Positions 8,984 through 15,318 of a stretch of DNA of 64,000 nucleotides are shown here, one piece after another (positions within the stretch are counted from its first letter, which is position 1; each line of letters begins with the position of its first letter). This DNA comes from Stappia sp. 28M-7 (GTDB lineage Bacteria; Pseudomonadota; Alphaproteobacteria; Rhizobiales; Stappiaceae), in the NCBI RefSeq assembly GCF_014252955.1, contig NZ_JACMIA010000002.1, forward strand, positions 1 to 64,000, written 5' to 3'. The translations under genes and the position numbers were made by a program. A model generated the notes under the pieces. The model had not been told where the DNA came from and did no database searches. It worked only from the letters and a program-made list of their open reading frames with translations.

Positions 8984-9205
8984 TCAGACGTATTTGAGGT
9001 CCTTGAAGAGCACCGGCTGGGCAAGGCCCGAGACGGCTCCGCCGGCGAGTGCAGCGGCCCAGACGGGCAGGAACTGGCCGGCGATGACGATGACGATGGC
9101 CCCTAGCCCGGCGCCGAGCGCCAGCTTGCCCATCATCCTGGAATTGTCCTGGAAGAGCTTGCCCTGGAAGAACAGTTTCGCGGAATTCATGGCCATGCCG
9201 AGCAT
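8984..9205 (-). CDS. Small membrane protein of the hydrogenase operon (73 aa)
   Basis: No family recognised. 73 residues from the ATG at 9205, which overlaps the previous stop as TGATG. The N-terminus is amphipathic with Lys/Arg (MLGMAMNSAKLFF), followed by two Gly/Ala-rich hydrophobic stretches at about residues 27-43 and 46-60. The end is charged (FKDLKYV). It is one of a tandem pair of tiny membrane proteins between the TPR and NifU-Rieske genes, so it may anchor the otherwise soluble hydrogenase to the membrane. That role is inferred from position only. Confidence 0.72.
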   Translation of the reverse strand: MLGMAMNSAKLFFQGKLFQDNSRMMGKLALGAGLGAIVIVIAGQFLPVWAAALAGGAVSGLAQPVLFKDLKYV

Positions 9206-9411
9206 CAAAAGCCCCCCTTCACAACAGTGAGCAGGACGAGGCCCGCCACGACGCCGATAGAGCCGGCGAGGAAGCCGTAGAGCCCGCCCATATAGGCGGC
9301 GAGGTCCGCGCCAAGCGCCTCCGCGCCGATCTTCATGCCCGACAGGGCTCCGCCGGCAATGGCCGCGGCTATGCCGACCACGAGCGCGATGATGAGAGTG
9401 ATGATGTCCAT
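9205..9411 (-). CDS. Small Gly-rich membrane protein of the hydrogenase operon (68 aa)
   Basis: No family recognised. 68 residues with a hydrophobic segment at residues 3-22 (IITLIIALVVGIAAAIAGGA) and a second at about 44-64, separated by a short loop, giving a predicted membrane hairpin. Small-residue spacing (G-x3-G) suits helix packing. Start ATG at 9411 follows AAGGAAA. It is coupled to the next small membrane gene by TGATG and follows the TPR gene by 18 bp. A membrane-anchor role for the hydrogenase is an inference. Confidence 0.72.
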   Translation of the reverse strand: MDIITLIIALVVGIAAAIAGGALSGMKIGAEALGADLAAYMGGLYGFLAGSIGVVAGLVLLTVVKGGF

Positions 9412-9429
9412 GTTTCCCTTTCCTTGATT

Positions 9430-10428
9430 TTAGTGGGCGCCATTGGCCTTCAAGGGCACTGATGGCAGGTCCTCTTCGAGTTCCCGCAAGGCCTCGCCAA
9501 CCGCTTCGGCCTTCTGCAAATCGCCCAGTTGGCGAAAGATGTCCCGCGCCTCACCATAGAGCGTCCAGGCAGCGGACAGATTGCGCGGATTTCCCTTGTC
9601 AGGCTCTTCCGGGTCGTCCGGCAGGTTGGCGAGGCAGTTGGCCTTGTTGGCGATGGTGTTGGCGTATTCGCCCGGTGCATTGCGGCGTTCGCGCACCTTC
9701 AGCGCCTCGTCATAGGCGTCCAGCGCGCGAAAGCCGTTCTCCACCCTGTGGCTCGACGAGACGTATTGCAGCGCGTTGCCGAGATTGTTCTGCAGCATGG
9801 CGTATTCGCTCGGATGGTCGATGAGAGTGACCACCGAAAGGCCTTCCTCGAATGCCTGGACGGCGAGCGCCTCGCGCATCTTCGCTTTCTCGTCGGTAAA
9901 CGGAATGGACAGGAAGGCCGTCGCGAGATTGTTTTGCAGGATCGCGAATTCCTTGGGATGAGCTTTCTTGTCGAAGGTCCGAAGCGCGCGCTGGTAGGCG
10001 CTGATGGAATCCTGGATGCGCGCCTTGTGGAAGGGGGCGAGGTTCTGCAGCACCAGCCCGAGGTTCATCTCCGCCTCGGCGATCTCCTCATCGCTTCCTT
10101 CCGCCGTGAGTGTGCCGAGCGCGGTTTCCAGTTCATCGCGCGCACGCTCCAGCGGCAGCGTGTCCTCGCTCGGAATGATCATCAGCGCCGTCGCCATGCG
10201 GGCGCGGATGCGCGCCGAAAGCAACGGCAGGTCTTTCACCTCGAGGCCGAGCGCCGTCTCGTAGAGCGTGACGGCGGCCTCGATGTCGGAGGCTTCCTTC
10301 GGCTTCTGCTGCAGGCTCATGGCGATCTCCATGAGCATCTCGGCCTTCTCGACGGGCGTGCCCTGCGCCTCCTCGACCATGCGCATGGCGACGTCGACCT
10401 GCTCTGGTGTGCGGCTGCGCACGGTCAT
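9430..10428 (-). CDS. TPR-repeat protein of the hydrogenase locus
   Basis: 332 residues, all-helical with tetratricopeptide-type repeats. The pattern L-Q-N-N-L-A/G-x-A recurs in the middle (FAILQNNLATAFL, YAMLQNNLGNALQ), and related helices flank it. No signal peptide. TPR genes neighbour group 2a hydrogenases, and a scaffold or assembly role is plausible. The ATG at 10428 was chosen for its GGGAGG site; the longer frame runs into the upstream hairpin. It is the first gene of a tightly packed unit that continues to hypB. Confidence 0.85.
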   Translation of the reverse strand: MTVRSRTPEQVDVAMRMVEEAQGTPVEKAEMLMEIAMSLQQKPKEASDIEAAVTLYETALGLEVKDLPLLSARIRARMATALMIIPSEDTLPLERARDELETALGTLTAEGSDEEIAEAEMNLGLVLQNLAPFHKARIQDSISAYQRALRTFDKKAHPKEFAILQNNLATAFLSIPFTDEKAKMREALAVQAFEEGLSVVTLIDHPSEYAMLQNNLGNALQYVSSSHRVENGFRALDAYDEALKVRERRNAPGEYANTIANKANCLANLPDDPEEPDKGNPRNLSAAWTLYGEARDIFRQLGDLQKAEAVGEALRELEEDLPSVPLKANGAH

Positions 10429-10445
10429 CGGTATCCTCCCGTTTC

Positions 10446-10464
10446 GGCGGGCTCCCAACCCGCC
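10446..10464 (-). other. Hairpin in the 5' leader of the TPR gene
   Basis: Perfect inverted repeat GGCGGG / CCCGCC with a 7-nt loop, lying between the putative promoter and the ribosome binding site of the TPR gene. It has no T-run, so it is more likely a leader structure or processing site than a terminator. Confidence 0.45.
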
Positions 10465-10505
10465 TGACAAAATGAAAGCAAAGTTCGCATAAAATGTCTA
10501 GATAC

Positions 10506-10532
10506 ATTATAAACTGCAAACTTACTTTACAA
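10506..10532 (-). promoter_or_regulatory. Candidate sigma-70 promoter for the TPR-hyp operon
   Basis: Read on the minus strand, TATAAT (10511-10506) is preceded 15 bp upstream by TTGTAA (10532-10527). The 111-bp gap between the 111-aa gene and the TPR gene is strikingly AT-rich compared with its surroundings. The short spacer weakens the call. The motif TTTG-TAAAG-TAAG-TTTGCA overlapping it resembles the dyads before hupS. Confidence 0.4.
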
Positions 10533-10536
10533 ATAA

Positions 10537-10551
10537 GGCTCAAATAGAGCC
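10537..10551 (-). terminator. Weak terminator-like hairpin after the 111-aa gene
   Basis: GGCTC / GAGCC with a 5-nt AT loop overlaps the stop codon of the preceding gene and is followed on the minus strand by TTATTTG. The stem is only 5 bp, so partial termination or attenuation is all that can be claimed. Confidence 0.3.
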
Positions 10552-10875
10552 ATTTTTCTTCTGAAAATCCGGATACTCAGGAAGCGGAACGACCAGGGCG
10601 CCCTGCTCGCTCGACCACGATGCCGGCAGGTCCAGCGCCTGCCATGCAAGCAGATCGTTGGCCTCGAAAACGTCCGGCGCGCTTGCGACCCGGTCGCCGG
10701 CGGCATTGCGCATCTTCAGCAGGCATCCCCCGGCGGCCATCTGGTGGACCGGCAGAATGTTCACCGCACCGTCGCGAATGAGGACGATCACCGCCTCAAT
10801 GCCGCGGAAGTAGGTTTCGACGACGGACGCCGACAGATAGACCGAGCCGTTCCTGACAGCGACGGTAGCGCTCAT
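10540..10875 (-). CDS. Unknown 111-aa protein at the end of the hupSL unit
   Basis: No family recognised. 111 residues, no signal peptide and no clear membrane segment. The pattern of beta-strands (VYLSASVVETYF, EAVIVLIRDGAVNILPV) suggests a small alpha/beta domain; one cysteine in AAGGCLLKM. The ATG overlaps the protease-gene stop (ATGA at 10872-10875), so it is translated with the hydrogenase protease and belongs to the hupSL transcript. Its co-translation suggests a hydrogenase maturation or structural role, not shown by the sequence. Confidence 0.7.
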   Translation of the reverse strand: MSATVAVRNGSVYLSASVVETYFRGIEAVIVLIRDGAVNILPVHQMAAGGCLLKMRNAAGDRVASAPDVFEANDLLAWQALDLPASWSSEQGALVVPLPEYPDFQKKNGSI

Positions 10876-11357
10876 GATGCCGTCGCCGGTTTGGGCGCGA
10901 CCAGTGATGCGATCTGCTCCGCCAGCCGGTTCGCCGCCGCCTCCACGGCTGGCGAAAGACCGAGGCCGAGCGCCAGGCTCTCGGCTTCGACGAGGAAGAC
11001 CGAAACGTCGCCCGGAAACGCCGCGCCATAGATCATGCGCCCGGCATAGAGCGCGTTCTCCCAGCGGAAATCGTGGAGGTTCAGGCTGTGCTGCGGCGGT
11101 GCCTGCAGGATGTCGCCCGGCACCCGGTAGATCGCGCCTGGATTGCCTTCGGGAACCTTCGCATCGACGATGATCAGCCGTTCCACGCCGCGCGCCTGGT
11201 ACATGACGGCCATGCCATCCGTGCCCGCGTCGAAGACGGCGACGCCCGGCGGCAGATTCACATCGCGCAGTCTGGCGGCAACCGCCGGCCCCAGCCCGTC
11301 GTCTGAGCGGTTTGGGTTGCCGCAGCCGATAATCGCGGTGCGAACCGCCACGCTCAT
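10872..11357 (-). CDS. hupD: Hydrogenase maturation endopeptidase (HupD/HyaD type)
   Basis: Nickel-dependent endopeptidase that removes the C-terminal tail of the large subunit after metal insertion. 161 residues from the ATG at 11357. The family start IIGCGNPNRSDDGLG carries the first acidic nickel ligand, then FDAGTDGM the second, and LNLHDF the histidine. The substrate HupL has a 16-residue tail after His516, matching this need. The ATG overlaps the stop of the preceding cysteine-motif gene (ATGA at 11354-11357), which decides the start; longer in-frame starts lie inside that gene. Confidence 0.92.
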   Translation of the reverse strand: MSVAVRTAIIGCGNPNRSDDGLGPAVAARLRDVNLPPGVAVFDAGTDGMAVMYQARGVERLIIVDAKVPEGNPGAIYRVPGDILQAPPQHSLNLHDFRWENALYAGRMIYGAAFPGDVSVFLVEAESLALGLGLSPAVEAAANRLAEQIASLVAPKPATAS

Positions 11358-11686
11358 ATCCGCCACAGCCTGCACGACCATTGCGGCTCGACGGGAAGCA
11401 TGAGCTCCGGCAGGGCGCAGAAGCGGCGATGCATGAGATAGTACATGCAGGTCTCGCATGGCTGCTCGAGGTCGTCGGCCTCCACGGTGTAATCGGTGAA
11501 CCCGGCGATCACGAGCTTTTGGGTCAGGTCGTCACCCGCATCCTTTTGCAGGCGCGCCACGATCTCGTTCACCATCTGCGATGTCTCAGCACGCGGCCAG
11601 ACTTCCGTCTCTAGCCCGCCCGCCAGCATCGCGCCGATGTCCTCGCGCAACCTGTCGTCCTGCGCGCTCGATGCCTGATCGTCCAT
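11354..11686 (-). CDS. Four-cysteine protein B of the hydrogenase operon
   Basis: No named family recognised. 110 residues from the ATG at 11686, which has a strong GGGAGGAAG site. The C-terminus carries CETCMYYLMHRRFC and ends SCRLWRI, so four cysteines: a CxxC pair, one about 13 residues later and one near the end. It is clearly a paralogue of the preceding gene (shared GLET-x-V region and the whole C-terminal block). The cysteine set suggests a zinc or Fe-S site. Soluble, no signal peptide. Position between hupL and the protease gene points to a hydrogenase-specific role. Confidence 0.75.
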   Translation of the reverse strand: MDDQASSAQDDRLREDIGAMLAGGLETEVWPRAETSQMVNEIVARLQKDAGDDLTQKLVIAGFTDYTVEADDLEQPCETCMYYLMHRRFCALPELMLPVEPQWSCRLWRI

Positions 11687-11737
11687 GTCGCTTCCTCCCT
11701 GGCAAACACACTTGATCGGCCGCAAATCAGAGAGTGT

Positions 11738-12115
11738 CTAAATCCTCCACAAACGGCACCACCAGTCGGGCTCCGCCGGCAGGTCGAGCTCCGGCAGGTC
11801 GCACCAGCGTTTGTGGACGAGGTAGTACATGCACTCCTGACAGCGCATTTCCTCTTCCCCATAGGGCTCCAGCAACCAGCCCGATTCGATCAGCTTGGCG
11901 CGCAGTTCGTTCTTCCCCATGGCCCGCAGATCGTCGAGAATGCGCCCGAATTCCCTGTCGGTCTCGGGAAATGGCTCAACCTTGGTTTCCAGTCCCTCCT
12001 CGAAGAGGTCCTTGATCATCTCGAGAAGCGTCGCATGGTCGGCCTTTTCCGGGGTCACCCCATAGCGCGCTAAAAAATCGGCTTCGGATCTGCCCACGCC
12101 GGGTTGTTCAACCAT
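11738..12115 (-). CDS. Four-cysteine protein A of the hydrogenase operon
   Basis: No named family recognised. 125 residues from the ATG at 12115, after AAGGAAG. The N-terminal part is helical and acidic; the C-terminus has CQECMYYLVHKRWC, then LPELDLPAEP and a final CRLWRI. It is the paralogue of the next gene, with identical cysteine spacing. It is separated from hupL by 115 bp. It could be a metal-binding partner or small electron-transfer protein of the hydrogenase, but the fold cannot be named from sequence. Confidence 0.75.
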   Translation of the reverse strand: MVEQPGVGRSEADFLARYGVTPEKADHATLLEMIKDLFEEGLETKVEPFPETDREFGRILDDLRAMGKNELRAKLIESGWLLEPYGEEEMRCQECMYYLVHKRWCDLPELDLPAEPDWWCRLWRI

Positions 12116-12230
12116 ATCCAATTCACTTCCTTCCCGACTGGCGGCGACTCGGTCGGGCGCACGCCATCCGATCTTACCGGCGCGGGTCGCAGGATTGAAC
12201 CTCGCGCCCGCGCCGTCGATAGTGTTTCGG

Positions 12231-13829
12231 TCAGGATGTCCTGAAGCGGGCGAGTTCCTCGCCGGACTTCGCATCGTGGGCGTGCACCGTGCAGACCAGG
12301 CAACTGTCATAGGACCGGCACACATGGCCGACCTCGACAGGGTCCTTCGGATTGGCGATCGGGGTGCCGATCAGCGCCTCCTCGATCGGGCCGCGTTCGC
12401 CGTCGGCCGCCCTCGGTCCGACGTTCCATGTGGTCGGCGCGATGATCTGGTAGTTCTTGATCTTGCCGCCCTCCACGTCGATCCAGTGGCACAGCGCACC
12501 GCGGATCGCCTCGGTCGCACCCCATCCCCGGCCATCCTTCTCGGTCGGCTTGATGTACCACTCCTCATTGAGCTTCATCTCGCGCAGGTTGCGCTCGGCT
12601 TCGCGGTAGAGGATGCACAGTTCGTGCATGCGCGCGAAATGGCGCAGCAGGATCGAGGCACCGCCCATCTTGCGGTACATGTCGAGCACCAGACCGTCGG
12701 AGTGCTGGAAGTCCTGGCCGGGACCGCCCGCGACCAGACGCCTTGCGAGCGGACCGGCCTCCAGGCGGCCGTTTTCCTCGTGGCGCACGGCCGTGCACCA
12801 GGAATACTTGCCGTCCGGGTCGATGTCGTTCTTCGACACCGGCGTGGTGGTCCGGTCGAAGGGATGCAGCGAATTGCCTTCGTCATACCAGGCGTGCTGC
12901 ATGTCCTCGCGGGTGTGGATCTGGTCCATCAGCTTGAAGCTGTCGGACGCACCGTCGTAAACACCCGATTTCATGATCACCGCGTCATTGCGCCCTGCAA
13001 TGGTCGGCTTCTGGTAGCGGTCCTCATGCGGCAGGTAGCCCCAGGTCACGAACTTGCCGTGGCCCTTGCCATAGTTCTGCAGGCCGATATCCATGCCCAT
13101 GCGCCAGTAGAGACCAAGGTCGGAATTGGCGTGTTCGGGTCGCTCGTCGAGCCATTCGAGGAACTGGTCGTAGGTCTGAATCTCCTCGTAGCGCTCCATC
13201 GAACAGCCGAGCCACAGCGGCTCGATCCAGTTGCGGCGGAAATGCTCCAGGATCGACCAGGCGCGGGTCACGTCGGTCAGCGTCGGCGCGCACATCACAC
13301 CGCCCGGAACCATGTAGGAGGAGTGCGGCCACTGGCCGCCGAGCAATGCGTAGATCTCGACCGGACGGCCAGAGATGGTCACGCCGGCCTCGTAGCTGGT
13401 CCCGGTAAACGGCGAATAGCGCTTCACCGCCTCCTCGTAGAACTGACTGCCCGAATAGTTCTTGTTGGTCGCGTCGATCATGAACAGGCCGTAGTGATGG
13501 CGCGGGAGCGACTGCATCGATTCCACGATCTGTCCGAGATTGCGGGCGATGATCGCATTGCGCGGCACCGTCGTACCCCAGGCGGTGTCAAGCGCCCAGG
13601 CGGCGCAGGTGAGGTGCGAGGCGCCGCATATGCCGCAGGCGCGCGGCGTGACGACGAGACCCGCCTGCGGGTCCTTGTCTTTGAGGATCACTTCGAAACC
13701 GCGGAACATCTCCGCGTTCGTCCATGCGTTGACGACGACGCCGTTCTCGATGTCGACGCGGACGTCGAGGTCGCCCTCCACGCGGCCGACCGGTGAGATA
13801 TCGAGTGTCTGAACTGCTGCTTGTGACAT
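12231..13829 (-). CDS. hupL: [NiFe] uptake hydrogenase large subunit, group 2a type
   Basis: Catalytic subunit that oxidises H2 at the NiFe centre. 532 residues, the length usual for group 2a (cyanobacterial HupL, mycobacterial HucL). Nickel ligands are Cys65 and Cys68 (RACGIC) and Cys510 and Cys513 (DSCLVC), with His516 marking the processing site; the 16 residues after it are the tail cut by the protease. RVEGD (residues 16-20) is the conserved L0 region. The start has GGAGAAA upstream. It follows hupS by 27 bp. The group was assigned by overall resemblance, subunit lengths and accessory genes, not by a computed tree. Confidence 0.95.
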   Translation of the reverse strand: MSQAAVQTLDISPVGRVEGDLDVRVDIENGVVVNAWTNAEMFRGFEVILKDKDPQAGLVVTPRACGICGASHLTCAAWALDTAWGTTVPRNAIIARNLGQIVESMQSLPRHHYGLFMIDATNKNYSGSQFYEEAVKRYSPFTGTSYEAGVTISGRPVEIYALLGGQWPHSSYMVPGGVMCAPTLTDVTRAWSILEHFRRNWIEPLWLGCSMERYEEIQTYDQFLEWLDERPEHANSDLGLYWRMGMDIGLQNYGKGHGKFVTWGYLPHEDRYQKPTIAGRNDAVIMKSGVYDGASDSFKLMDQIHTREDMQHAWYDEGNSLHPFDRTTTPVSKNDIDPDGKYSWCTAVRHEENGRLEAGPLARRLVAGGPGQDFQHSDGLVLDMYRKMGGASILLRHFARMHELCILYREAERNLREMKLNEEWYIKPTEKDGRGWGATEAIRGALCHWIDVEGGKIKNYQIIAPTTWNVGPRAADGERGPIEEALIGTPIANPKDPVEVGHVCRSYDSCLVCTVHAHDAKSGEELARFRTS

Positions 13830-13856
13830 GTTATTTCTCCAAAAATCCGACTTGTC

Positions 13857-14819
13857 TCAGACCACGAAGATGTCTTCTTCGGCCCAGGCGGGCGCGGCCC
13901 CCTTGGCGGCGGCGGTCAGCTTGACGTAGCCCTTCTTGTCGACGCCTTCCGGCAGGTCCTTCGGCACGCCCATGACGGTTTGGGTCTTGAAGACCGTGCC
14001 TGGCGCGAGGTCAAAGAACGGGAACTCCGGCTCGGTGCAGCCGAGACACGGCATGCCGGCGCGGGTCTTGGAGGAGACGCGGTTCCAAAGGATGCGGTTG
14101 CACGGGCTGTGGGTCATGGGACCGCGGCAACCAAGATCGTAGAACAGGCAGCCCTTGCGCTGGCCGAACGCCGTGGTCGAGACCTTGTAGGCGAAGTGCA
14201 TGTTGCGCGTGCAGCCGGTCTGGGTGAACGACGAGAAGAACGTCTTGGGGCGCTGGAACTCGTCGAGCGTGAGATCGCCCGCCCGGCCGGTGGCCACCGC
14301 CACGAGAATCTGCGTCACCCAGTCGGGATGCGCGGGGCAGCCGGGAATGTTGATCACCGGCAGACCGGCCTTCGACACGAAGCCGCCGCCGAGCGCGCCG
14401 CCCTTGGCGCGTTTCAGGAACTGAAGGCCCTGGCTTTCCGACGGGTTCGGCGCGGTCGCCGGAATGCCGCCCCAGGTGGCGCAATCGCCGATGGCGACCA
14501 CAAACTGCGCGGCGGCGGCAAGCTTCTGGACCCAGTTCTTCATCGGCTCGCCGCAGAAGCGGTTCCACTCGCCAGTGCCGTTGGGCGCGTTGATGACCGT
14601 TCCTTCAAAAACGAAAATATCGAGCTGGATTTCGCCCGATATACATTTCTCCAGAATCGCCTTCACGTCGTCACCCAGTTCCAGGCCGAGTGACGGCTGC
14701 CAAAGAACGTTGATGCCAAAATCCGTCACCAGATCGCAGGCACTTGGTTCTTCCGCATTGAGAAAGGACATGGTGTTGCCGGAACAGGCACCACCTTGCA
14801 GCCACAGCAAGTTGGCCAT
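13857..14819 (-). CDS. hupS: [NiFe] uptake hydrogenase small subunit, group 2a type
   Basis: Electron-transfer subunit with three Fe-S clusters. 320 residues, no Tat signal peptide, so cytosolic, as in cyanobacterial HupS. The N-terminus (WLQGGACSGNTMSF) matches that type. The proximal cluster has Cys12, Cys113 and Cys161, but the usual second cysteine of CxxC is Asn15. The distal site has Cys203, Cys224 and Cys230 with Gln200 where group 1 proteins have His. The medial site has Cys240, Cys258 and Cys261. These changes fit the all-[3Fe-4S] set reported for Huc. First gene of the sigma-54 transcript; GGGAGG site upstream. Confidence 0.95.
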   Translation of the reverse strand: MANLLWLQGGACSGNTMSFLNAEEPSACDLVTDFGINVLWQPSLGLELGDDVKAILEKCISGEIQLDIFVFEGTVINAPNGTGEWNRFCGEPMKNWVQKLAAAAQFVVAIGDCATWGGIPATAPNPSESQGLQFLKRAKGGALGGGFVSKAGLPVINIPGCPAHPDWVTQILVAVATGRAGDLTLDEFQRPKTFFSSFTQTGCTRNMHFAYKVSTTAFGQRKGCLFYDLGCRGPMTHSPCNRILWNRVSSKTRAGMPCLGCTEPEFPFFDLAPGTVFKTQTVMGVPKDLPEGVDKKGYVKLTAAAKGAAPAWAEEDIFVV

Positions 14820-14900
14820 TGAGCTCCTCCCGAGTTCTTATCCGGCACCGCGCGGCCGGATTTCATTACACGGCGCGATTCTGCGCCCACCACCTCTGCA

Positions 14901-14915
14901 GCAATATGCGTGCCA
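14901..14915 (-). promoter_or_regulatory. Sigma-54 (RpoN) promoter of hupSL
   Basis: On the minus strand the sequence reads TGGCACG-CATA-TTGC, a perfect -24/-12 match to the sigma-54 consensus. The -12 element lies about 82 nt upstream of the hupS ATG, allowing a 5' leader of about 70 nt. A sigma-54 activator gene lies just upstream at 15.3-16.8 kb, so activator, promoter and target are all in one place. Confidence 0.9.
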
Positions 14916-14922
14916 GTTTTGC

Positions 14923-14948
14923 GTTTTTCACAATTATTATTGAAAAAC
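14923..14948. promoter_or_regulatory. Inverted repeat directly upstream of the -24 element
   Basis: GTTTTTCA and TGAAAAAC face each other across a 10-bp A/T spacer, ending 8 bp upstream of the sigma-54 -24 box. The position suits a DNA-bending protein such as IHF or a repressor site. No exact IHF consensus was seen. Confidence 0.4.
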
Positions 14949-14994
14949 AAAGGGCTAGCAGGAATCCCCGGAAGCCGCACCGCGGATATACCAG

Positions 14995-15032
14995 TGCAAA
15001 CGAAATTTACTTTGCAGCGAATTTGCAAAGTA
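14995..15032. promoter_or_regulatory. Putative enhancer site of the hydrogenase activator
   Basis: A perfect 9-bp dyad, TACTTTGCA-N7-TGCAAAGTA (15008-15032), is preceded by another TGCAAA half-site at 14995-15000. It lies roughly 100-130 bp upstream of the sigma-54 promoter, the usual place for enhancer binding sites of NtrC-family activators. HupR of Rhodobacter capsulatus binds TTG-N5-CAA; the present core is related but spaced differently. Confidence 0.55.
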
Positions 15033-15078
15033 GGTTAGCAGGCGGCTTGTAATGGATGGGTATAGCTGCGGAAGCTTG

Positions 15079-15297
15079 TCAGCCGTGCCTGTTGCCGCAT
15101 TTCGGGCATTCGGCTTCCAGGAAGTAGGAATACCATATCCCCTGGCAGTAGCTGCACCAGTGGCCTCGCGCGCTGCGCCCGGACGAGCCGACCTGCTGCG
15201 AGAGCTTGCTGAGGCCGAGATCGTTGATCGGCCCGCTCGATTTCATGCGCACGCGCGTTTGCGGAAAACGCAGGATCTCAGCCTTTTCGTCATCCAT
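15079..15297 (-). CDS. Small zinc-ribbon protein downstream of the hydrogenase regulator
   Basis: 72 residues, no named family recognised. The C-terminal half has two CxxC knuckles, CSYC and CPKC, 16 residues apart, typical of a zinc ribbon (or rubredoxin-like iron site). The N-terminal half is basic and polar. Its ATG lies 21 bp after the regulator stop, so it is probably co-transcribed with it. A role as accessory regulator or hydrogenase partner is possible; the sequence shows only the metal knuckles. Confidence 0.72.
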   Translation of the reverse strand: MDDEKAEILRFPQTRVRMKSSGPINDLGLSKLSQQVGSSGRSARGHWCSYCQGIWYSYFLEAECPKCGNRHG

Positions 15298-15318
15298 GGG
15301 ATCGGCCCCGGCTCTGTC

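Noticed and set aside
12231-13829. Group 1h (high-affinity actinobacterial) assignment of the hydrogenase
   Set aside because: Subunit lengths, the HupS N-terminus and accessory genes fit group 2a better; still, no tree was made.
14845-14870. TGTAATG upstream of hupS as an eighth ECF-type promoter
   Set aside because: At the right distance the sequence is GTGC, not CGTC, and a perfect sigma-54 promoter lies nearby.
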